DNA from: Anseranas semipalmata
Taxonomy: Eukaryota; Chordata; Aves; Anseriformes; Anseranatidae
Length of the DNA: 64,000 bases
Direction: 5' to 3'
Assembly: GCA_013399115.1 (NCBI GenBank)
Contig: VXAA01003989.1
Span: forward strand, 192,284 to 256,283
Shown here: positions 23,933-37,695 of the stretch, piece by piece
Layout: each line of letters starts with the position of its first letter
Numbering within the stretch: the first letter of the stretch is position 1
Made by a program: the position numbers and the translations under genes
Notes under the pieces: generated by a model
Databases searched by the model: none
What the model was told of the DNA's origin: nothing
Seen by the model: the letters and a program-made list of their open reading frames with translations, nothing else

Positions 23933-26082
23933 GGTGATGGGGTGGTGGTCATCAGGTTTGTGTAATTGTAGAGGACTGTCGTAATGCCAGCCTGGACAGC
24001 CTTCCTCCACTTTGCCTTCCTTCATGATGTTGGTAGCGAAAAGCACAAAATCCTTGCCTCCTTTCCCCACAGAGTTGTGTTGACTGTTACCTTCATCATG
24101 TGGATTAAAGAATGAAGAATGAATGGGTTGTGTTCTTGCAACAAATGCAAATTTCACAAGTTATTGAAACTATTTCAAATCTCTTCAGAGGTCCTAGAGG
24201 CAGCTTTCTTTTGACGCTGCGTGTCTCCTGCCATGAATTAAAGAGTTCTATATATTCCACTATGAAAAAGGCTGAAAACCTGGGCAATTTTTTTTTAATC
24301 CTTTTAACTCTGATTTAGAAAATAAAGTTCTATATCTACTGATTTTTCAGATCTTTGTCTTGAATGGATCCAGTGTCTTGTAACTTTTACTACTGGCCCA
24401 TAAGCTATTTAGAAATGCCTTTGCAGCGGGTGATTTCTTCCTACACCACCATACTCATAATTAATATGATGTAATTTTAAATCGTCACTTTTTTGACCAA
24501 GAAAAACAGCAGCAGCAAGCATAGATCACTTTGTTTCTGCACTGTTTATTCAGTAATATTTTAGTTAATTATAATTCAGGAAAAGCTACTTTGCCTGCAA
24601 GCACAATTCAACTCATCTGTATGATTTAATTAATAGTTAATTATATCAGGATCCCTACATAATAATGTTATGCAACCACATTTTTGTCTAAATGACTCCT
24701 TACATCTGACACTTTTTCCTGAGGCTATCAGTGTTATAAGAGTGATTTTCTGTTTTCAGCATCCTTGCCTTTCTGCTAAGGTCAGAAGTGTGTTTGCACC
24801 TCTTGCTGAAGATGATAGGTGTTTTGCCAGAGACTGCTAGGGGTTCAAGGAAAACAATCTGAATCAATGTATACGGACTGGAAATGCGAATGGTCTGGAA
24901 ATGCAAGGATTCTTTTTGAGTGTCAGGAGCTAGCTGCATGCTGTTTGTGCAGGGAGTTAGCTCCAATCTGTTCTAGCACCTGTGCCCTGATTGCATTACA
25001 TTTTCTTGTTTCTAATAAGACTTTATATTCTTTGATAAACAACAAGATTTTCTATGCATCTCTTTCACTTTAGTTTTTAATTGATCTTTAATTACAGTAG
25101 CATCTGGTCCTTGAGTCTTAAGTCTGTGTAACCGTTTATGCATCCCAAGGTCTGTATTATATCCAGGTAAAATTGGGGGTACAAGTGATGCCTAGGGGCC
25201 AGAAGACAAGAAATGACTTGTCGGATGCCTCAGGGGACCTTTCCACAGTGTGGGTTACTACCTCTGGTGTCTGAGTCTCGGCCCAAGCCAGCAGGTTGTG
25301 CTTTCTCTGCATAATCTTTCTGAAACATCCATTTTCAAAGTATTGTGTTTTCCAGTGTGGAACAGACTGCAGAGTATACAGCTGAGAGACGTGTGACTAT
25401 AATAGCAATCCCATCCTTTGGTCTTCAAAAGTACTACTAATAAATTCTTTCAGTAGCTGGTTGATGCAGGCCACAAAGCATTTCTTTTCCACCATTTTAA
25501 ATGTGCCTATGTATGTACAGAGAAATTACAATACAGATCACTTACAGAAGTAGCCTGTTTTGCCTGTCTGTGTTTTAGATCTATTTTTACATACAGTTTT
25601 CTTTTCAAGGTCCTGAATAGCATTACTTGCTCATGGAATTGTGCATATCCTGAGTCTCAGATTTCCAGTGTATCTAAATTTGTACCCTTCCTAATGACAG
25701 CATCACAAATAAGCATTCTTTAGAGACCTGGCACATTATGGATGTAAAAGCAAATGAGAGACAGCCAAGCTTAGAATGTAGGAATTGGTGGTATAATGCT
25801 TGGTGCTTATATACCAAAAGATAAAAACTAACTTTCCCTTGCATTTTTGGCTTATAGCATTTTTCCATTTATATTATCGTATAAAATATCTTAACCTAAC
25901 TCCCCTGACAGTAGAGTAATTGGTATTTTGAAAATTAATGTTGAATATTCCAATTTATTCTCTGTTCTGAATTTATTTGGGAGTTATGAAACATAGAAAG
26001 GAACATAATGGTGTAAGGATTATTCAAGCTGAAAGAACTCCAAAATTGCTTCTTTTTAGGTCTTGTGGCTTTTTTTTTTTTT

Positions 26083-26139
26083 NNNNNNNNNNNNNNNNNN
26101 NNNNNNNNNNNNNNNNNNNNNNNNNNNNNNNNNNNNNNN
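26083..26139. other. Assembly gap, 57 N, inside a T tract
   Basis: The left flank ends in T13 (26070-26082) and the right flank begins with T5 (26140-26144). The gap therefore very probably sits in a poly-T or T-rich microsatellite that was not resolved. Confidence 0.98.
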
Positions 26140-28537
26140 TTTTTACTGCAGATCTCTGCTTTCTTTCTCTAAGATGAGTAGTCATTTTCCTTTTTGATTT
26201 TTTGAGTCTGGGTAATTCAGCATTGTCTGGTTCAAGCAGCAGGGAAATGTGTTGTCCCCCCAGCTCTTTCCCCCACCCCCAACTGTCTTATTGAAATCAA
26301 AAAAAGAAAAAACAGGAAACATTTTGTCAACCTTTAAGTAATAACCAAAATATCTCCGATTATTTTTGCAAACCTTTGTGCCAAAATAGGTCCCACAGTG
26401 TCCTTTAATGTTTCTGTGTCCTTTAACATTTTTATGTCATTACTTTTTAATATAGAATTACAATTGGCAAAGTGCCAAGTTATGTTGAGCATTTACATTG
26501 ATATTTTAGAAATCAATATTATTTTAATGTTTTCTAACTCTAGCAGCATGGCTTGTTTTAAATCCTTCCCAAAAACTATTTAACGTGGTTATGATGTCCT
26601 TCAGGTTTTGTTGTAAATGGAGCAGCACTTGAACCAAGTATTCATATGAATGTGGATAGAGAGGAAAAGAATCTAATTTTGATGTTAGTAGGAAGTTAAG
26701 TATTATCAGGGATTTAACTTAAGTCTGAGATCAGTGTTGTGGTGGTGATAAAGACAGAGTTTATCACTCCGTATTTATCGTAGCACAACTTTGCCTTGTA
26801 GGACTACATTGAGGGGGGGCATCAGCTTGACTTAGAGCAAAAAACAATGAAATGCAAGTCCGAAATGAATGTAGGGTGAATACACTGCTTCAAATAAAAG
26901 GTAGTAAATATTTCTTAGTCCTTTTCCTTGTGCCCTGATGTATAAGTATATTCAGTGAGAGGGTATTTGGAGAGTCTCTCTCATCTCTTCAGAAGTGTGT
27001 GGCACAAGGGAGAATGCAAACCAACAAACTAATACAGCAAAGCCAAAAGCAGCAGAATTCTCTAAAAGAGAAAGGTATGGGGATATTTTGCTTATGTTAC
27101 AGGTGCAGAGGCAAAGACAGGCGGAGAGGAGCTGATTTTGTGTATTATAGCTACAAATTTCTTGCCCTGAAGTGCAGTGGTAAGCTGCATGGATGGGAGG
27201 GTGGTTCAGGCCTGTTAACGGCAAGGCCTCTGTCCTTCCTCACTTCCAGTCCCTGTGAGCTGTGGAGGAGACCAGCAAGTCAGTGAGAGATGTGTTTGGT
27301 AAGGTCACTTAGTGCTTGTCATTTCGTTAAGCAGATGCTTAAAACTGTTGAGAGCAACATACTTCTAATTTGATGCTCTTTGAGTCACGTGTATGCAGGG
27401 ATTTGTATGGATATACGTATATGCATATGTTACGTAAATAACTATCCCCAACAGGAGTTGTTGCTGGCATCACGCTAGTTAGACACTGCAGCTGGTGGCC
27501 GAGTAAGGCTTGCTTTGCTGCAGCAGTGACAAAGTGGCATCCACAAGGTGCCTGTGGTCACTGCTGTTGAGGAATTGAGCACCATGATTTGTCAAAGCAG
27601 AGCTGATACACAGCCACCCACACATTTAATTTTAACATAAAGGCTATTAACTTTTGATGTCTGCTGGAGTGATTTCTGTAAGGTGGTGCGTCTAGTCTGT
27701 GAAGCTCTGGAGTTTTACTCTGAAGTTTAGAAAAGTATAGACTTCTGTGAGAATGAGATGACCATACTGATTTCTTACTTGCTGTAACTCTAGGTAAGGG
27801 CAGGAAGCAGTACTTAGGCTGGGTCTCAGACTGTTTGCAGAATGGACCCAAAAATATATAATGGGGAGAGTTTAAATATATCCTTTCTACTTTTCTGGTT
27901 TCTTCTTCAGCTAGCATATATAGTGGGAAAGACCAAAATTAGAAGAATAGGTCTCAGATTTGGGGGGTACCTCCAGGCTGGAAGTGATGCCAAAGGAGAT
28001 GGTCTTGAGGGCAACAGCGTTCACTTTTTGGTCTCAATTCTTGTTTGTTTTTCCCTTCTGCATCCCCATATGGTTTAGGCCTGTGCAGGGCATGGGGCAG
28101 GCATGGAAGCACCTTGGGGCAACTTTGTGTATCCCTCTTCTCCTTCCCAAGCTTTTTGAACCACTTCTAAAATTTGTGTCACAGAAAGAGTAGCTGCTCT
28201 TTATTCCTGAGTATGTAACATACTTGGAGTTATCTAGCATCAATATACATTATTCAGACTCTACACAATAGCAGGCAACCAGCACATACGTAATCATAAG
28301 ATCAAAGAGACTTGGAAAATGGCAGAAAAGGAGCTGCTTCCTCATTAAACTTAGAGAGAAGGACGCAGGCACAAGTTGAAATAAACTTTCTTCACTAGGG
28401 AAAAAATTATCGGGGCCACAGGATCCCAACTGCTTGCCAAATACTGCTAGGCTTTAAAGTGCTTGCGGGCTTGTGTTTCGTGTACCTATTTCATTCATAA
28501 TAAGCCTTCCTTGGGGAAGATGATCTTTGTGAGAGGG

Positions 28538-28750
28538 GATGCAGTGTGACCCAGAAACAGGGCAGTTTTGGTCTTGGGAGAGCTAGAAGAACATTGTGAG
28601 CTCTGTTACCAAGTAGTGTGTGTCTTGGCAAGTTAATTAATTCTCCTCTTTGTTCCTCAGTGCTTTGCCTAACTAGGCAGAGCAGGCAGGGCCAGTTATT
28701 GGCAGAGTTAATGCTTCTTATTGTACATTTGTATAGTGCCTAGTACAGCA
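28538..28750 (+). repeat. MIR-like ancient SINE relic
   Basis: The segment from 'GAGCTCTGTTACC' (28598) through 'TGTCTTGGCAAGTTAATTAATT' and 'TTCCTCAGT' to 'GTATAGTGCCTAGTACAGCA' follows the order of the MIR consensus. In MIR the order is an 'ordinary CTCTGCCACTTACTAGCTGTGTGACCTTGGGCAAGTTA' core, then CTCAGTTT, then the L2-derived tail with GTGCCTGGCACA. The part upstream of 28598 aligns more loosely to the tRNA-related head. The match was made from memory of the family and is strongly diverged, as expected for an insertion predating the split of amniotes. It has no coding capacity. Confidence 0.6.
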
Positions 28751-30094
28751 TATCCCTAGTCATAAGAGGCTTCAGTGCCAGAGCTAATGCGTGCTGTAAG
28801 CTGTGCAGAACACACAGCAATGCTGAAAATCCTCATGAAACACAGAATCAAACTTAGCTCACCGGATTTCTTTATCATTCAACGCAGTCAGGCAGTCTAA
28901 ATTTTTAATGTGGTGCCTTATTCAAGGAGGTATCCCATCGATGTTAGCTTGCTCCAAGCCTGCAGAAGTGCCTATTTGGTAGGGTAGCATTTGGTGTACT
29001 CAATAAGTTTGTGACAGGGCAGGGATGAGGGCTTACTGTCTCTCTCCTGTTTTTCTGGCTATGAGACACTGTGAAAGGGCTTGAAGCTGTAGATTGTTGG
29101 TCAGATCTTGGTTCTATTTTTCATTGCCATGGCTCCCAGAGTCTTGGATATCCAAGTAACAGTGATGCCCAGTGCACCATCGGGGCGAAGTCTGCTGGCA
29201 GAACCTGGGAGGGAGCCCAGCACTACGTGGTTGGTCCAGAGTTCGGTGGGATGTCACTTCCCAAAATACAGAGGCTGCTGAAGCTGCTGTTACAACCTTA
29301 ATCCATCACTCGAGCAGGCCAAGGCTCTGGACAGTTGCTGAACAACAGCTGCTGTGTTGGGAAGCACAGTGCATCATTGCATGCCATAAGCAGAAGCTGT
29401 TGGCCAGCAGCCTCAGCGTTTTCTCCATCTCCTTCCTGCCCCAAAACCTGTGCAGCAGCAGCACAGCCCAGCTGCTCAGTGTCTGCTTCCTTGCCTTCCC
29501 TGCTTGAGACCAGTTTGGGGAGTTTTCATCTGTCTCTGTGATAATTACTCTTTCTTTCTTCTCTTACTCCTATTCCTTATGAGTACTTGAAGGAAAGAAT
29601 GGAGTTCAGCTTGAATGTGAAGGCTGAACTAAAGCTTGCACCTGTATGCCTCAGGCTGAGAAAACAAAGCGGAAACAGTAGGTGAGGTGGTATCACCGTC
29701 TAATAAAAAAAAAAAAAAAAAGATGGATTAGACTCACCATATTGAGCAAGTTATTAAATAATGCACGTTCTCTTGGCTTTAAAAACAGGTATGAGTATTG
29801 TATATCACAGTAGCTGGATTCAAACAGTCCTTTCTGGACAGATTAGTGTGTGACAGCTTTATGAATTGGAAAATGAACAATTAAAGTGATTAAAAAAAAT
29901 AATGAAACTTCAGCTTCAAAACTTTTATCTTATTACTGTTGCTCCCTAGATGGCAAAGTTTTATTGTGGTTAATTGTAGTGGAAAGGGGCAATAGGATAG
30001 GTAGGCAAATGTTATGAAGAATGTGCAACATTTTATGAGTTACAATTCTAATTCTTTTCCCTCATGTAAATATTTTGTATATGTTGTTTTTCTG

Positions 30095-30127
30095 TTTATT
30101 TATTTTATTTTATTTTATTTTATTTTT
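30095..30127. repeat. (TTTTA)n microsatellite
   Basis: About five TTTTA units preceded by TTTA units. A second TTTA-rich tract lies at 30299-30328. Confidence 0.92.
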
Positions 30128-33061
30128 GCTTGCTTGTTTCTTTGATTACCCAGGAGATTGGAATTGTAGTTAGGCAATATTGAAAAATGCCTATTGTGTA
30201 TCTAATAGGCCAGTACTGTTGAATATACATAATAGTTCCATAGCTTTTTTCTTAAGTTCAGGATGTTGTTAATTTCTGAATAATTATGTATTTTGGATTT
30301 TTTTATTTTTTATTTATTTATTTTTTTGTTGAAGGAGACCGATAACATTTAATGCCAAATGAAGAAACCAAACTGCAATTCCGGAAGTCTTTGACTTCCT
30401 TTTTTACAACTGAATTTGTTCTTGTGTTATCTAGGTCCTGTACATTACCTTTTCTCTGTTTCAAGGGGAAGGTAGATATTTTGGGAACGTTCTAAGGGAG
30501 ATCTCACAAATTGAACAGATGTTACATTAATTCAGGAAAATAAGATTAATTATGCATATAAATTTTGACCTAGTTCTTTTCCATGTGATATCACTTCTTA
30601 TGTATCTTCTTTGCTTACATTGACTTTACAGAGGTTTTATATCCTCCACGCCAGCCCTCTCCACATTAAAGAATGGCAACATAGAGCTAAGTTTTCATTG
30701 AACGTAATGGAAACTCCCACTTTTCCCCCAGAGAAAAATTTTAAAACATGCAACATCCCAATTTAAAATTACCTTGTTTTGTGTTAAGATAACATTTGTG
30801 TGAAGATAAAACCCTTGTATTAATACTTCAATGTACTAGTGACAATGGTAGTGCTTCATAATTTTTTGGAGTATAAGGACACTGAGTATCTAATGTAGTA
30901 ATGAGTATGGTAACAGATTTTTTTTCTCCCCGCTAGACTAGTTAGCAAAGGTAAGTAGGTTAATATTGCATGCCAAAAAGTTCAGTTATTCATTATTCCA
31001 GGAATGAAAGATTTCCATTAAAAAAAAAAAAAAAAAAATCAGTGCTGCTTGATATGTGTGGCACTGAATGGTATTCCATGTTGAACTGTTGAACACTCCT
31101 CCCAGTCTATGTGTACATAGGTAATGTATTCAAAAGGGTGAAAATACTGAAGTCTTGAGTGGTAAAGCAAAACAGTGCTTTATTTTGATTGCAGAAAGCT
31201 CTAATACTAAGCAAGTGAACACAGAATCAGCCTTTCCAGATTAATAGAATGTGATAGAGCAAAAAGCATATAAACTACCAGTAAACACAACAAAAGATCA
31301 GGAAAATTAAAATGTCACGGTTACTGCCTTTACTATCTATGGAATTTTACCACCTTGTTTTTGATCCAAAACAGGTTGGTTAGGTTTTCTATTTTAAGAT
31401 TGATTCTGTCAGTGTATGAGTTTGCCTTGTAAGTCATTTTAGGTTCTGTCTTGGCTCTGATGTAGTTTTTCCTCTCAGTCCTGGTATGTGAGTAGGGTCC
31501 CTCTCCTTACTGAAGTAAGACGCAGCCTGTCACTGTAGTGTTAGAGAACCTGAGCAACCTTCAGTGTTTATTCTCTTGATAGCCAAGGTGAGGTAAGAAG
31601 ATGCTCCCGTCCCCATTTCATAGACGGAGACTGAAATTAAAAAGGGTGCTGTGAGTGCAGCCCAAATGTATCCAGCAAAGACTTCCTGAGGATGACTGGG
31701 TGACCTCTTCACCATGGAAAAAAGATCCAGCTGTCAGACAAGAGAGGGTCTCTTGTGCACATCTGGGACAAACAGGTGTCAGAAGAGCTAGCCTAGATGT
31801 CACATGGGAGGAGAGCTAAATGTCCTGTACTGAGGCATCTCGGGCTTGACGCTGTTTTAGGTATTGCCTTGAACACAGCCCTGATGGACCTCTTTGCTAG
31901 TTTTTGTCCAATGTGGGTCTCAAAACTGATTGCTGCTGTAATTCATACTGGAGAAAAATGCATACCACCATAAAAAAAGTTAATAAATGTACTTCTACCT
32001 CTCTAAGCAGCATTTGAGTATAGGAACTGAAGGGGATTACCAGGAAAGCCTTATATTTTGTTATGAAGTTGGATAAATTTTCACACTTGTGTGTCTTTGT
32101 AAATGTAGCTTAAGGTATTTTTTTGGACTCACTGTCTGTTTGATCATATAAATAGAACCATTTTAATGGTTCTTCAGATAAACAATAGCTAAAGGTTTAT
32201 TTCTATGAGATTTGTATTCTTTGCCAGATGCTGTTGATTCTCTGCTAATTTGCATGGAAATTACAGCCTCTGGTTGTTTGTCAGCCCAAATAGCCAGACA
32301 ACTAGGGTTAGAGTGTATTTTTAGTAAAAGAGGATACTTTTAATAAAAGTACAATTTTTCTGAAAAAAATATTTGTGTATGCTTGTGAGATATTTAATAA
32401 AAGAACACTGTAAAACTATGGGAGATGATTTATGTAAGCCCAAAGGCTTATTTCTTATTTGTTAAAAGTAAAACATCACATTTCTTGAAAATGCATTATC
32501 TTGTTTTGGTGGTGGTGGGAAGGCTATCCACAAAGTGGTTGTTGGTGGTAAAATGAGACTTTCGCTTTGTCCAAGCAATTTGAAATGCAAGAAGTCGGAA
32601 GCTCGCCAGAAGCGCTTTATCTAATCAAATTTGAGAGATTTGTTTATTCCTATATGACAATAACTAGTATAGAGCTTCAGCCTGGAGCTCCGTCAGTCCC
32701 TAGCTCATGCCTAGGGAAATGATGGATATGGGAAATAACATTGGGTTCTCCCAAAGCAAAACCAACAAACCCAAAAACCTTAAAGTTCCAAACTCTAATA
32801 TTACTTAAGCAGTAATATTTTTACCCTGCTTCTAAGATGTGGTATTCTATTATATCAAAATTAATTTTCCTTATTTTGGGGGGAGTAGAAATCCATCCAG
32901 TAGAAAAAATGGAGTTAAATATAATTAATGTTTTATCTGCCTCTTTTGACAGAACAGTGCCACATCATATCATGTGTCCTTTAAATACAAAGTAGAACTA
33001 TATATATATTGTGTAGTCCTATTCATTTTTCACTGTGAAACAGTTGATGGCTGAAGTTTAT

Positions 33062-33110
33062 CTTCACTTTGAGTGAAGTTTGAGTTGAGTTCACTCAACT
33101 CTGAGTTGAG
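33062..33110. repeat. Cluster of small inverted repeats
   Basis: CTTCACT and AGTGAAG pair across TTG at 33062-33078. GAGTTGAGT and ACTCAACTC pair across TC at 33082-33101. A further copy of the arm (TGAGTTGAG) follows at 33102-33110. Together they give two adjacent hairpins, with a third arm able to compete for pairing. Confidence 0.85.
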
Positions 33111-34392
33111 TTTCTCACTTTATTCACTGCCAGTCTATATCAAAAGACTCTCTTCATGTAGCTTCTATGAAATGTTGCAAATCATGAACCATGCAATTCT
33201 GAAGTCAAATACAACTTTGCGTATTTTTGTAACTTGCATAAAGGTTTTTATCACTTTAGTTTTCTGTTAAGATTTGTTTGACCCTCAAGCTTTTCTATGT
33301 ATTCAAGTTGGTTAGAATTTTATATGTACTGGTGTGTGCTTTGAACATACAATGCCAATGTGTGCTACAGACATGCTTTATTTTTCATAAGTTTTGGATG
33401 AAACAGCAGACGAATAGTTTGAAAGCAGCCAGTCAGATTCTTTTCAGTATAAATTTAAATAAATATGTGGCTTTCTAGTATATTCCTTTCATGTTTTTTG
33501 TTTCAAAAAGGTCTGAATTTCATATAGACATTTGCTTCTGGAACCTGTTATAAAAAATGAACTCCACTGTACTGTAAAACTAGAAAACTATGAATATTGG
33601 TTAAAAGCCACTAGCTGTCCTACTCTGTCTATATACTGTTTATCTGTATATGCAGATAAAATATTGAGAATTTCCCGTGAATCAAAAATGAAGATAAACA
33701 AAGTGGGGAAAATAATAATAATTTCTTTGCATATTGTCAGCATTCTTGTTTTACTTTTGAACTAGAACTTGATGAAATATTTGAAGTGGGTTCCAACCAG
33801 ACTGCAAATGTAAGCAAAAATTCCAACAATTTAGCCTAACATGTCTTATTCTCATTCTTAATTAGTCCTTTCAGGTTCTTTAATTCCACATGGAGATCTT
33901 AGTTTATACTGCTAGGCATTTTTGTAAAATTAATCAGGCTTTTATGATTTGACCTTCTGTGTTGAAATTCACTTAACTGAAGCTGTCATGTGTAATTATA
34001 GATAAAGATACCTAAGAAATGAATGAAGAGCATTTCCTTTTTGAGAATTTATAGCCAGATGTTTTACCTCTATCAAAACCAAAATATATTTCTGATTTAC
34101 ATAGTGTAGTTTGCTGTACAATAACAATTTAGGCAGCATTAAGACTATTAAAGCATGAATGATAAAGAATCGAAGATAAGATTACTTCATACATCCAAGT
34201 GTTAAAGCCTAATTCCATGTGGTGCAATACAAAACATCATGCCGCAGTAATGCACTTCATTGCAATGTCAGACCAAAATGAAAATTAGGAGTCTTTCTTG
34301 GGAAATTTGGATGCAAACTAAATAAGAATAACCTGAACTCAGTCAGCTAGCTGAGGAAATGTCTTCTAAAATAAAATCACAAAATCGTACAC

Positions 34393-35018
34393 ACACAGAA
34401 CCACAGAATGACTGAGGTGGGAAGGGACCTCTGGAGGTCATCTGGTCCAACCCCCCCCCCCCGCTCAAGCAGAGGCACCTGGAGCTGCTTGTCCAGGACC
34501 ATGTCCAGGTGGCTTTTGAAGATCTCCCAGGAGGGAGACTCCACAACCTCTCTGGGCAACTGTGCCAGTGCTCCGTCACCCAGGCAGTGCAGAAGTTCTT
34601 CCTGATGTTCAGAGGGAACCTCCTGTGTTCCAGTTTGTGCCCATTGCCTCTTGTCCTGGCACTGGGCACCACTGCAAAGATCCTAGCTCTGCTCTCTTTG
34701 CACCCTCCCTTCAGGTATTTATAGACATTGATGAGATCCCCCTGAGCCTCCTCTTCTCCAGGCTGAACAGTCCTAGCTCCTTCAGTTTCTCCTCGTAGGA
34801 GAGGTGCTCCAGTCCCTTCATCATCTTTGTGGCCCTTTGTTTTACCCTCTCCCGTATGTCCATGTCTCTCTTGTGCTGTGGAGCCCTGAACTGCACCCAG
34901 TATTCCAGGCGTGGAGGGGAAGGATCCCTTCCCTTGATCTGCTGGCAATACTTTGCCTAATGCAGTCCAGGATATCATTAGTCTTCTCTGTGACAAGAGC
35001 ATATTACTGGCTAATGTA
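34393..35018 (-). repeat. CR1 LINE, 3' end with C12 expansion
   Basis: A CR1 copy of about 625 bp on the minus strand. The 3' border is 'CACAGAACCACAGAATGACTG'. The body passes through the ORF2 C-terminal region, and the right end includes 'GCATATTACTGGCTAATG', which corresponds to a segment inside the reverse-transcriptase-proximal C-terminal part. A run of 12 C at 34451-34462 replaces the shorter C run usual at this point. The ORF2 remnant is broken by frameshifts: a 61-codon piece at 34711-34896 has [19 protein letters not shown], while other parts lie in different frames. It is inactive and moderately old. Confidence 0.95.
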
Positions 35019-37695
35019 AATAGACTACAAAAATGTAAATTAACTGCAAAATGTAAATAGATTGCAGCTTCCTGTTATTTATATCTCCTCCGTTTCTAGT
35101 TGTATATTGTTCTGGATTTTATTTTTAATAAGAATTTTCACTTTATTGTTTTCCAAGATTGAATGGTAGAAAGCTGTCATTTCGGTCCATGCACAGCCTT
35201 ACTTCTTGCAAAGGAATTTTGGGTTTGTATTAAGTTATAATTGTGGGGTACTACAGTTGTGCTGCTGCTTTCAGAATCTTCTATATTCTGAATAATTAGG
35301 TGAAAATTATGACTCTGTTTATTTGTTAACTCATAATGCATTTTCATCTGAAGCCCTATTCAGGGTAGAAAAAGATGGTCCCTTCCCTAAAGGGATTTTG
35401 AGACTTTGCATGAATGTAGTAACTTAATGTGGATGCATCTTCTTTTTTTTTTTTTTTTTATTTTAATTAATTAAGATGTTATAGCCTTTCCTGAAAACTC
35501 TGATTACTTCGAATGAGTAGGAATTTGAGGCTTTAGAGAGATCTTGAGCTATTATTTGTGATTACGTAAGACTGATGGTGAGGACTCCATTGCTCTAAGA
35601 TGGATACCACGTCACTGACTTAAATTGTAATGATTTGGTTATATCTGTTTTTATCTGGCTTTCACTCCTGCAGCAGATTTCAATATCCTGTGGGTGGTCT
35701 TACCCATTTTGTTAACCCTAAACTGTTTTCTACTTAGGTACCTTTGAAAGCTTACATCTACTCTTTTACACAGAGCTTTCTGTGACCTATTCTCTTACAT
35801 ATCCGTGTTTTTTGGTTTCAGCTTGGATGAAATTGCTTCAGAATAATCCAATTTGTGTGATCTGCTCAGGGAATGTTTTCATTCTGTGCTCAAAGGCTAA
35901 TCAAATGAGTGAGTCAGTGGGGTGCATAGTACAAAATGGAAAGCAATATCCTTAGAGTACATAAAAACAGGACAAAGGCTAATTTCATGGTTAGTGTGGT
36001 AGAATAGCAGAAGTAATGAAGTCTAGTTATGGAAAGATTTGTTGGATTTCAAAATACTTTAAGTAGTTCTTCATGTTGTAGAAGTATTACATTAATTTGT
36101 AGTAGACAATCTTGGGTCCCTTTTTAAAAAAGATTAGTGTTGTTGTTAATCTGGTGTGTGTGTATAATATATGCTTGAGTCAAAGAGGTTAAATTGTATT
36201 AATACCAGTCGCATTAAAATGTTTATCATGTACAACCAGCGTTTGGATGGAAAATAAGTGGACTTATATTATTGTGTGTTTACCTTTCCATTGCAGACTT
36301 CAGCAAGTGGGGCTGGGGAGAAAGTGAGGGTGGCATGTCGTAAGGGATGCATGTGTTATGGATCTAACTGTAATTCTACCAGAAGTATGGAAAGCAGATA
36401 GTTCCCCAGTCAAGCTTAATTCACTATATCTTGTAAGACGTCATGTAAGCTGCTACTAGAATGTTGTTTTTTTTTTTTTTTTTTAATAGTTAAAAAGATT
36501 GTTTTAGCTGGTACTTTGAGTAAAATGTGAAAGACAGTCACTTGAACCTTTCTGAAAAGGGTAAATGATCCTTAACAGCCACATTAGAAATAGGTGGACT
36601 AACGAATGAAGGTCAAAGTGTATTAAATTAGAAAACATAGGTGTGCGTGGTCTTCCCATGTCCTCTGACATGCTCCCCATTTGAACATCTCTGATGTATT
36701 GTGAAAGATGAGGGAGCTGTCATTCAATAGATAGCTGTTATCCTGAGTGCTTATTGACCAGCATTGACAGAGAAACCTGAATTAAGTGAAATAAATATGG
36801 TATGCACCAAAGAGTAAGTCTGGAATACTTTGTAGATATTATACCTCAAAAGTTGGACAGGCTAAGGTGTACTGTATACACTTAAGTAAAAAGGTTCTTG
36901 GGAAAAAAAGAGGAGCTAAACTACTGGATATGAATTAATGGCTTTAAATTAGAGCAAATGTACTCATGGGGTAGAACACTTAACCACTGAGGATAGTGAG
37001 GCCCTGCAATGCTTACTCACAAAGACTGAAGGATCTTCATTTCAAAAAGTGTTTTAAGAATATGGAAGTGTTTGCCAGGAGCTATATAGACATATGTGAT
37101 TTTGCCTTGGGGGTGAGGCATGGTCTAAACGGTCTCATGTAGACCCTTCCCTGCCCAATTTATCATAGCTCTTCACATGTAACCACCTCCATAACATATG
37201 TCCTCAAAAAGTAGAAATTTCTGTCTCCTGATGTGTCACGTGAGGGACCAAGAGAGACATCTCAGGCACCTGGATCTCTGCTTCAGTTGCTTGAAGCACT
37301 TTTTAGTCACCTGGTCTTTTACTGGAATAAAAGACAGGAAGTAGGACACTGACAATAACTGAGAGAATTAGTATTAAAAAGTTTTTTTAAATTCCGTGTT
37401 TTGAATTCTGAGCAAAATGTTTCTTTCAGTTAAAAATAAAAAAATAAAAAATAAAATAATAATAATAAAGGTGGGTGAGTACAAGGTGCCCAGATACTGT
37501 TTGGCCATATTGCTGAAGAAAAGAAAAAAAACGCATTTTGACAATAACTACCAACTCTTTATCATTTTTTTTTTTCTGTCAGCCACAAGGGTTTAGAGTT
37601 TAGTTTAATGAAATACAAAGACCTATGAACATTTTAGGAAACATTTAATTTAGTCTGTTTTGTTTTACATTATCTTTTCATTCCTAATGCATCTT
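35019..37695. other. Unique non-coding sequence
   Basis: No gene is recognised. T17 at 35443-35459, T18 at 36467-36484 and an A/T simple tract at 37432-37469 (A-runs with ATA units) are the only structured elements. The DNA between them is AT-rich, with no frame of note. Confidence 0.55.
37432..37469. repeat. A-rich (AAAAT/AAT)n tract
   Basis: An imperfect array of A-runs separated by single T, ending in four AAT units. Confidence 0.9.

Larger units (their letters stand above)
20972..28537. other. Unique non-coding sequence
   Basis: No gene is recognised. Simple tracts at 21061-21092, 22361-22386 and 23900-23932 and a 57-base gap at 26083-26139 are listed separately. Frames of up to 119 codons occur on both strands without domain similarity or consistent splice signals. 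Confidence 0.5.
28751..34392. other. Unique non-coding sequence
   Basis: No gene is recognised. The interval 29100-29510 is richer in GC than its flanks and has overlapping open frames (up to 111 codons) without recognisable domains. A17 at 29705-29721 and A19 at 31020-31038 are homopolymers. A (TTTTA)n array and a nest of inverted repeats are listed separately. Confidence 0.5.

Noticed and set aside
28846..28858. CACAGAATCAAA as a CR1 border
   Set aside because: Only the first bases match. The following GGTTGGAAGGGACC-type block is absent, as it is at 31221.
29071..29541. Overlapping frames in a GC-richer patch as exons
   Set aside because: Several frames are open at once because of composition. 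There is no domain and no consistent splice pair.
34343..35002. 219-codon minus-strand frame as a gene
   Set aside because: It lies almost wholly within a CR1 copy and switches frames relative to ORF2. It is a chance frame in repeat DNA.
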